Shown here in pieces: positions 9,965-16,142 of a stretch of DNA of 16,142 nt (position 1 is the first letter of the stretch; each line of letters begins with the position of its first letter). Under the pieces are notes generated by a model that saw only the letters and a list, made by a program, of their open reading frames with translations, searched no databases and was not told the DNA's origin. Source of the DNA: Synura sp. LO234KE. Lineage: Eukaryota > Sar > Synurophyceae > Synurales > Mallomonadaceae. The stretch spans positions 1-16,142 of the forward strand of contig VKHC01000179.1 of assembly GCA_015143735.1 (NCBI GenBank), in the 5' to 3' direction. Position numbers and translations under genes: made by a program.

Positions 9965-12060
9965 TCATATCTCGTCCCTGAAGGTCTGCAGCTTGTCTGG
10001 AGGAAGTGGTGAGTAGACCTCCTTCTCTCCCACCCTCTTCTCGCCCTCCCCCGCCCCTTCTATATCCGCCTCAGCGCCGTCTTGACGATGAGCTGCGCGA
10101 TCCAGCTGTGCTTTCAAAGTAAGCAACCGACACCACATAAAGCTCACCAACACTCCCAACGGTCCACTGATGACGATGAACACAACGGCAGCGATCTCCC
10201 AACTATGCCGGGAGGACTCCGGCCTTGTCTCCCGTCCAGTGGACGGCTGTCTCGGATTGGTTGTGCTCTTGTCGACCAACCCGCAGAAGCCGTAGTCGGA
10301 CGGGAGATGGTACTTCAACTGCGACCACAGTACCTCTGGTTCCACCTCAAAGACCAAAGCCATACCCATGACCTGGTGCCACGCGATATGGCAGTGCATG
10401 AGCCAATAGCCCGGGTTGTCGGCTACAAACCTCACCGCGACCCAGCCGCACGGCTCCCCAGGTGAGCCTGGGGTGAAGTCCGACCGTCCGCGGACCTGGG
10501 AGTGGGAGGTCGGATAGCCCACTGTGGTGTCCACTTTTACAGGGTCGATCAAGTTGAAAGAGGCAGGGTCTGTCACCGAGGAATATAGCCCCTGTCCTAA
10601 TCCCACCACCCAGAAGTTATGACCGTGCAAATGCCACGGGTGGACCTCGCATACTCCGGACAGGCTGACATGGTTCTGCAGGACGAGCTGTACTACTTCC
10701 CCTAGCCTCAGCGATATGGCCGCAGAAGATGAGGAGGACCAAGGATCCAGAAGGTTTGTCAGGCCATAGTAGGATGCGAGGAGGTAGGGGGTATGCGGAG
10801 GTGCGTACGTTACTCCATTCAACGTCCATCTGCGCGGACTTGGCGGGTCGAGAGGCGGCGGGTAGAGGGGGGAATAGGGCACAGAGGAAGATATATTGAT
10901 GAACTGCTGCGTGGCATTGACCAGTATTTCCCGCGTAACTGCAGGGACGGATTGTGGATGCAACGACTTGATCAGTGAGTACTGCTCCTGCCAAGCCTTG
11001 ACCTCATTTCCAGGGTCGATGGGGGACGTCATTGTTGAACCAGAGTATTCTAAGTAAGCGAAATATCCTCCTGCGGGAGATACGTCAGTTCCGCGCCAGT
11101 TTGAAATGGCCTGGATCCGATAGCTGGCCGGAGTCTGGTGCGTGCTTACGAGCACTTCGAATCGCTGTCCGGGGGCAACATCCAGGGATTGCAATGTAAC
11201 GGGTTTCGTTGCACAGGCGTCTTCTCGTACGACCGTTAGATTATGACCCGCGATAGCAAGATTAAAGTAACTCAAAGCACCAGCGTTAAGGACGTGAAAC
11301 AGATACGTTTTACCATGATCGACATGGATTGTATTATGTGCTCCTGAATTGCAGTATGTTGAAGAGGTTGGGGATTTCGTCGGAGTTACGGTAGGAGTAG
11401 CTAAAGAAATCGAGCTGAGGATACAGTATTAATGAAGTGGAAAGCGAAATCGCGACCTGAATACGCCGAAATGGTCGTCGAACAACTACCTACTCCATTG
11501 AGTAAAACAGCGTCGCCGTTCCCGGGAAAAGAAAATTTAGGGGACAACAATCCACTACTAATATCGTTTGCGTTCGCGTGATACCAGTCAGATAAAATTA
11601 TAAATCGATCATCAGTTAAGCTAGTTGAGGAATTGTTTCGTACAATCAGGAAGCCATAGCCGCCTTCCGCACGAGTCGCACCTACATGGCCATGATACCA
11701 AAAAGTGCCAGTGGATTCGACAAGAAATTCGTATGTTATTGATGATCCATATATAATTGGACAATTTGTTACGAAAGAAGTTCCGTCGAACCATGGTGAC
11801 CCTCTCTGTGATATGCCATGCCAATGAATCGACAGACTTTCATCTTCGTTTAATTGGTTCAAAACTCTCACTCTCAAGGTATCGCCAGCGTTCACGTGGA
11901 TGACAGGACCGGGGAAAATATTGTTAACGACAATGACTGACTTGGGCGTGCCATCCAGAGACAATATATTTCTAGTAAATCGAAATGTTTGAGTAACGGT
12001 GTCACCAGAGATGCTGTTTAATGTCCACAGTAAACAAGCTGTTTTTATAAACAATAGCAT
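9965..12060 (-). CDS. Membrane-anchored multicopper oxidase, ascorbate-oxidase-like (two exons)
   Basis: Exon 1 is 12060-11490 and exon 2 is 11400-9965; joined they encode 668 residues, inside the 550-700 range of the family. Family members couple one-electron oxidation of a substrate to reduction of O2 to water. Residues 1-19 look like a signal peptide. Three cupredoxin domains follow, with all copper motifs: HWHG (79-82), HGH (123-125), HPWHLH (444-449) and HCHIAWHQVMGM (526-537), including the type-1 Cys527 and an axial Met537. QRGSPWFDG and FVADNPGYW match the ascorbate-oxidase/fungal branch. A hydrophobic helix at about 593-613 and a charged tail of about 55 residues predict a type I membrane protein, as in Fet3-like ferroxidases, but Fet3 usually has an axial Leu. 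Substrate is unknown. The ATG at 12060 is the first in-frame start after a TAA at 12081. Exon 2 is visibly more GC-rich than exon 1. Confidence 0.9.
11401..11489 (-). other. Intron of the multicopper oxidase gene (89 bases, preferred model)
   Basis: The two reading frames differ in phase, and exon 1's frame hits a stop shortly after the conserved LLNGV, so an intron is needed. The donor is G|GTAGTT after base 11490 and splits a codon after its first base. The preferred acceptor ends at 11401 in CGATTTCTTTAG, with a pyrimidine-rich tract, and restores the exon 2 frame (G+CT = Ala191). A second acceptor, CAATTCAG ending at 11344, is in the same frame and would remove 19 more residues, including a Thr/Ser/Pro-rich linker and one Cys. 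Confidence 0.7.
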
Positions 12061-12218
12061 CAACGCCTGTTGCCTAAATTATGGTTTTCTTAATTACATC
12101 ATACCCAAGTCAAGTGAGGTAGTGAGGTTTCGTTGAGCCCGGAGAGACGAGAGGAAGTATATGGGTGGGGTAGGGGGGGTTACTATGGTGTGTTAGGTAC
12201 TAGTGGGAATATGCGATT
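12061..12218. promoter_or_regulatory. 158-base bidirectional promoter region between the oxidase and ELP4 genes
   Basis: The two genes are transcribed away from each other and their start codons are only 158 bases apart, so both promoters and 5' untranslated regions must fit here or overlap the coding exons. The plus strand is purine-rich (GGAGAGACGAGAGGAAG near 12140) followed by a G-rich run (GGGTGGGGTAGGGGGGG near 12162-12178). No clear TATA box is positioned for either gene; TATAT at 12159 is the nearest. Shared regulation is inferred from spacing alone. Confidence 0.55.
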
Positions 12219-13389
12219 ATGACCAGCTTTAAGAGGAACCTACGAGGGAGCAGTATCGATCGAATTTCGGGTGTAAAATCTTGGGTAAATGGACAACGAT
12301 TAGTTTCTTCTGGTATCAAAGAGCTTGATGAACTTCTTGGCGGGGGAATTGCTCTGGGCTCAGTAACTTTCATAGAAAATGATCTTGATTCAAACTTAGC
12401 CGATTTGTTAATTCGATATAATATTGGAGAGTCGATTAGTCAGCGGCAGAAAACATTTCTTGTTTCCTCGCTGATAGAATGGACTGGTGAGGACAATTTA
12501 AGAAATAATTTACCGTACAATGTTTCCAAAGGTGTGAATCATTATCAACTATAATCTTGCAATTAACATTCTGAGAATTGCTTTAAAATTTGTGCAGCAG
12601 GCCTATCTTCGAGTGCAATATTAAGTGATTCTAACAGCTCATACTCTTTCTGTGATAGCTATGATTTATCTCGCAGGTAGTTCCGCGTCCTCATCCGTGA
12701 TTATCACCTTAATTTTTGCTGCCAGTCTACAGAAAGAGATATGGGATTCTTCACCTCCCGAAATTTGGCATACAAATACCCGAGTTCGTGTTAATCAACC
12801 GATGAATGATTCTGCTGCTTGCGAAGTACTCTCACAGGTCCTTCAACGGTGTCGAGTCCAATCGCACGAATCACATATCGCCCGAGTGATAATTCCTGAT
12901 GTTTTTGGGTTTGAAGCACTCATAGTCACTGGAGGGGATTCTATTCTCTCAAGGAGAATAACTAAAACTCTCCTTGCACTGAAGAGCATGATCTATGGAA
13001 CCAATATTTCCATTCTTTGTACACTGAGAAAACACGTATTTGCGGAATCTCCGCGTTTCTATCACTATTTGTACTGCATCGCGGATAATTTTCTCTCGAC
13101 GGAAACATTTATTGGGAAATCAAATAATATTCCTACCGAATTCCAAGTCTACTACGGGTACTTAACAGTAAAGAAGTTGCAGCAATTCGGCGTCCTGGTC
13201 CCGTTCCGGCCTCCGCAAAGGAGATATGGGATCAAGTGGTCCCGACGAAAACTCCACATCGAGCCCCTTCACATTCCACCGGAGGGGGAAGGTGGAGGAC
13301 ATATTGTGAGCAGTAGCAGTGTGTCTTCTGGGACTGCACTGTCCTGCTCTAGTTCATTGAGAAACGTCGGCCCCTCTACCGACTTCTAG
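12219..13389 (+). CDS. ELP4: Elongator complex subunit 4 (Elp4; three exons)
   Basis: Exons 12219-12531, 12598-12676 and 12726-13389 join to 351 residues, shorter than human or yeast Elp4 (over 400). Elp4 forms the Elp456 hexameric ring, a RecA-like subcomplex that binds tRNA in Elongator, which adds the carboxymethyl-type modification at wobble uridine 34. Support: MTSFKRN start; NGQRLVSSGIKELDELLGGG (24-43), the family's N-terminal block; FCDSYDLSR (122-130); ARVIIPDVFG and ILCTLRKHVF in the RecA-like core; YYGYLTVKKL (273-282); RRKLHIEPLHIPPE (304-317); and a C-terminal GPSTDF like the usual GPS/LDF end. The P-loop position is degenerate, normal for Elp4. The ATG has A at -3 and an in-frame TAG at 12201. 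The widely conserved IAWRY-type segment is not in this model, so the exon 1-2 junction is less certain than the rest. Confidence 0.9.
12532..12597 (+). other. ELP4 intron 1 (66 bases) with tandem NAGNAG acceptor
   Basis: The donor is AAAG|GTGTGA and the acceptor is TTTGTGCAG followed at once by a second CAG, so splicing could also end at 12600. The two choices add or omit a single Ala (GCA). The intron contains an in-frame TAA, and both ends keep the frame leading to the FCDSYDLSR segment of exon 2. Confidence 0.65.
12677..12725 (+). other. ELP4 intron 2 (49 bases)
   Basis: The donor is CGCAG|GTAGTT and the acceptor is TTTTTGCTGCCAG. The intron lies after the second base of a codon (AG+T = Ser131). 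It joins YDLSR to SLQKEIW, which lines up with the family pattern of an aspartate-containing helix start followed by a basic residue and an E-x-I/L stretch. A second AG seven bases later would shift the frame and is excluded. Confidence 0.85.
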
Positions 13390-14076
13390 TCGATCTCGGC
13401 TCATAACTTTTCTTTTGCGGATACCTCTATTCAAGTGGTTTGCAGGAAAGGACGTCGGGTTCGCTAACCGAATTATTTGTTAATTGCATTCCCTTCTCAA
13501 GTGGTTAAGACCACCATCTTGCAATGGCATAGTTGCCGAAAACCGAATAGTTACCTAGTAGTACCAAAACAGGACGAAAATGCCACGAAACTGAGAAAAC
13601 AAGACACTGTTTGAGGAACCGAATCTTTGGTACCAAACCCCTCCACCATAACTACCTACCGGGAAGCCCCGACCAATTACCAAGCAGAGAGCCCCAAGTG
13701 AGGACTGCACTTCTTTCTCATCGGTGCGTCAGAATGCAAGCTCGTACTGCGATCCACCAGCAGAGCAGCTTCTCTACTAGCTCAGCATCATCATCAGTGG
13801 ATATGAACCATGTTGCTGAGGACTATAGGAGTCGGTACTATCATGTTCTGCTAAAGAGAGTTCTATAACGTGTGGCGGTTTTCGTAGTACCTGCTGAATC
13901 AAAGATTTTTCTACTCTAGTTCTGAGCAGTTTCGACTCAGCTTTCGCCTATAAACTTTTCCCGAAAATTGTGTAGTTAGATTAGTAAATTTAAGGACTGA
14001 GTAAAGAAACAGACCACAATGAGAGCCACCCCGCATCATTGACTAAAACTACCTACTCCCCATTAATCAACTGGCT
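13390..14076. other. 3' flank of ELP4, no assignable gene
   Basis: No canonical AATAAA polyadenylation signal is seen soon after the ELP4 stop codon. A plus-strand frame of 85 codons at 13611-13868 opens at a non-ATG codon and is Ser-rich and unrecognised. Two stretches containing CAAGTGGTT (about 13434 and 13499) look loosely like tRNA D-arm (A-box) sequence but have no B-box partner. Confidence 0.3.
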
Positions 14077-14145
14077 AGTCCCGTGACCGAGTGGAGACAC
14101 CCGAGCGAGTGAATGCACTTGGGTTTCAAACTCAGTCCCCGACTA
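14077..14145 (+). repeat. tRNA-like relic, possible SINE head
   Basis: TGACCGAGTGG at 14084-14094 matches the Pol III A-box of Ser/Leu-type tRNAs at 10 of 11 positions (usual TGGCNNAGTGG). GTTTCAAACTC at 14123-14133 is a fair B-box match (about 9 of 11 to GGTTCRANNCC). Spacing is near but slightly shorter than in a tRNA. The would-be acceptor arms (AGTCCCG and CCCCGAC) do not pair, so this is not a working tRNA gene. A decayed tRNA-derived SINE is the most likely reading. Confidence 0.25.
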
Positions 14146-14202
14146 CTATATCTCCCAGCCCCGCCGGGAGCGGAGGGGCCAGGGGTCAGAGGGAACGACT
14201 AG

Positions 14203-14421
14203 GAAAAAACCCCGCAATTCAATAGTGGACTGCGTGCTGCTCAACCGGGAGGTGGACAATTTATACAGGAAGACACGGATCTTGGGGCGGACTGGAGGCA
14301 CTTCTGCGAGGAGTGCGCCTTGTACCATCCGACCAATTTGGAGGGGCAAGGGGTACCCGTCGGCGTCGTGGCTCCGGAGGGGGCGTGCGCAGGCACGAAG
14401 AGGATCCGGTGCATCTACTAG
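14203..14421 (+). other. Short open frame with Cys-rich segment, possible exon relic
   Basis: This 72-codon frame has no ATG, runs from just after a TAG to a TAG, and reads like protein in its middle: DWRHFCEECALYHPTNLEG, then VPVGVVAPEG. A Trp/Phe-Cys-x2-Cys-x-x-x-His arrangement before a VP-x-G stretch loosely recalls the segment that opens PR/SET methyltransferase domains, but the usual Cys-Pro-x-His-Gly part is absent and the resemblance is weak. The patch is GC-rich and other frames are open on both strands (minus 14261-14683, 140 codons), so chance openness is a real possibility. No function is claimed. Confidence 0.2.
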
Positions 14422-16142
14422 CGGCCAGGCAGTCAGTAGCCGCATTATTAATCGCATGCAGAAGACTTTCACACCGTTGCACACCGCCACCATCACCGGA
14501 CCTTCCGGTGCGGAGTTTCTTCCCCTTGGTTTCCTCCCACGACGAGTCGGATACGAGGTGCTTTTCCGATACTAGTCCAAGTCTTACTACCCACTCGGCT
14601 CTGATCTCCGGATTCTCACTCACAGCATCGGAGTAGTCACTAGAGGGACACAGTACTTCCTGCCTTGCCGCCTGGTGGACCAATTCTCGTGCTCGTGCTA
14701 TTTTTTCACTTGCAAATTGCTTTCCAAATAGCTAAATACGGAAGAGACACTTGGTTTCATCCTTTCCTCGCGTGCTCGTAAGACTGCTAGCACTAATAGT
14801 TTTCCGCCTCAACTTGTGCGTGTCCCACTCCACTTCTTCCTCTCAATTATCTTTCAACTGGTTCTGTTTTGGGTGAGGCCTTTGGTTCGCCACGCGTCCC
14901 CTTTTACCTCGTTGGGGACATAGTTGCGTACTAAACCTCCGCGGGGGAGAACTTTCCCTTGCTCTCGGGCCTGCCTCTTTCTCCCCCTGCCCCTACACGG
15001 TAATTGGACTTGCCCTTCTGCAAACAGAGGATAGTTATTACCGTAAACTAGTAATACTGATGTCTTGACCATGTAGTGACTTTACATTCATTTCCTTTCT
15101 CTTCGTAATAAATAATTACTTTCGGCAAAAACAATGATCTAATGTCCACCACTAATGAGTTAGGGCAGTGCCTAGTAGGTGGTCTAATGGCAATCTAGTA
15201 CGAGCGGTGTTCCAATCTCCTAGTAAAGAGGCATGGAGTATTGGCAAAAGAAGGAATATGCTTTTACCTGTCAAAGACTTCTTGGTGAGTGCAAAATCTC
15301 TTCAGCTGTCTCCGTGGTTGGTCAACTTAAGAATCGCATTTCAGTTATCGTTCTACAACGAAAACGGTCCTGCCTTTACCGTCTCTTACGGTCCAGGAAT
15401 CAAATCAATGGCCACGCTAGGCCACAGATGAACTTATCCGCCGCGGAACTCCCTCGTACATCTTGCCGTCTGTACCTTAACCCCCTGAATGCCCGTGCTG
15501 TGGCTTTTCTGGATCTCCAGTCTCGTCTCATTCGAATGAAGAGGTAATGCATGTGTATCCATGCAAATGGAACTTCCCTTGCCTCATTCTTATCCCCTGC
15601 TTTATCAATCGGTCCTGGGTTTGCCCCTCCCTAGCCATCCATTGACACCCTCCAAGGTCAAAATTCTCCATGCTTTTCACCTCCCCAGCTATAGCGACCT
15701 CGTCCTTTGGAATTACTCCACCGAGGCATGAGAATTGGAGATAAATGCACCGAGCGCACTCAATAAGGCTTTTAATACTCCATTAATACCATTTAAATTC
15801 TCATTGCGTCTCCTCCTGAGACAAGCGCGGCACCTTACCTCTCCCAATTTCCCGGATTCGGAGGTGATTAGAGAAATTCTACGTACCAAAATCAACTCAG
15901 CTGCTGGCTTTGTCCTGACAGTACTATATTGTCACCGGCCCCTAGCAAGCGCGTGCATTTCTTCTCCGAGAAATTCCATTTTGAGGAATTCTTCTGAAGT
16001 TTGAGTGTACATGGGCTCTATGGCTCAGGATACATTGACTCTCAAGTGACCCTCCTTACGTTGATATGCACGCGACTCCGCTTGGTGGTGTTCCTCCCTC
16101 TCCTTTTGTCCTTTTTTCCATTTTGTCGGTGGTAGAAATGTG
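14422..16142. other. Intergenic stretch to the window end, no assignable gene
   Basis: Overlapping plus-strand frames at 15168-15431 and 15233-15547 and one at 15735-16004 are open but unrecognised; the second contains a perfect-looking donor (GTGAGT near 15285). TGGTCTAATGG at 15180-15190 matches a tRNA-Glu/Asp-type A-box perfectly, and TGTTCCAATCT at 15208-15218 is a fair B-box, but they are only 28 bases apart, too close for a tRNA, so this looks like an internally deleted tRNA-derived relic. AATAAA occurs at 15107-15112. Confidence 0.3.

Noticed and set aside
9965-11275. Oxidase exon 2 as a separate gene starting at the TTG at 11275
   Set aside because: The frame is open upstream through the conserved GKTYLFHVLNAG segment, so 11275 is an internal Leu codon. 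The part upstream supplies the first two copper motifs.
11490-11495. Alternative donor GTAGGT at 11493 in the oxidase gene, a better consensus match than GTAGTT
   Set aside because: It would end exon 1 in phase 0, and neither plausible acceptor (ending at 11401 or 11344) restores the exon 2 frame from that phase.
12625-13389. ELP4 exon 3 as an independent gene starting at 12625
   Set aside because: The first 33 codons of that frame are intron 2 and exon 2 read out of phase. Homology to Elp4 begins only after the splice acceptor at 12725.
14077-14145. Functional tRNA-Ser/Leu gene
   Set aside because: The acceptor-stem halves do not pair, the T stem is mismatched, and the spacing between the boxes is too short.
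14146-14683. Long ORFs on both strands, including a minus-strand frame of 140 codons
   Set aside because: Five frames are open at once in GC-rich sequence, and translations are Arg/Pro/Ser-rich without known motifs.
15168-15547. Two overlapping plus-strand ORFs (87 and 104 codons)
   Set aside because: No family is recognised. They overlap in different frames, and the tRNA-like relic at 15180 lies at the start of the first.

Overview
The window is eukaryotic nuclear DNA. Two well-supported protein genes sit at 9.9-13.4 kb, and both need splicing to read through. Their introns are short (about 49, 66 and 89 bases). The rest is mostly non-coding sequence and decayed mobile DNA. No bacterial signals (operons, Shine-Dalgarno-led ORFs) are visible. 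The species cannot be fixed from the sequence. The multicopper oxidase resembles the ascorbate-oxidase/fungal/algal branch more than the usual animal laccases, while the repeats (a Tc1-like element, possible LINE and tRNA-like relics) would suit a TE-rich fungus, alga, protist or small invertebrate.

Layout. 1-876: AT-rich, no assignable gene. 877-3454: a non-autonomous DNA transposon of about 2.6 kb. It has matching terminal inverted repeats, a TA target duplication and arrays of short repeats in both arms, and it holds a more GC-rich inner segment of unknown origin. 3457-9964: long intergenic stretch with a probable degraded LINE endonuclease near 4.8 kb, a small inverted-repeat element at 6.07 kb, a 21-base tandem repeat at 6.35 kb and one unrecognised minus-strand ORF at 8.9-9.2 kb.

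9965-12060 (minus): a two-exon, membrane-anchored multicopper oxidase with all four copper-binding motifs, a signal peptide, a C-terminal transmembrane helix and a cytoplasmic tail. 12219-13389 (plus): a three-exon gene for Elongator subunit Elp4. The two genes are head to head, with only 158 bases between their start codons, so they probably share a bidirectional promoter. No functional link between them (an extracellular or vesicular oxidase; cytosolic tRNA wobble modification) is implied beyond this shared control.

13390-16142: downstream sequence with GC-rich patches that keep several frames open, two weak tRNA-like promoter relics and one short open frame with a Cys-rich segment, but no gene I can name. 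I did not find a convincing unknown multi-gene system. The most informative points are the oxidase architecture, the splicing ambiguities in both genes, and the structure of the transposon.
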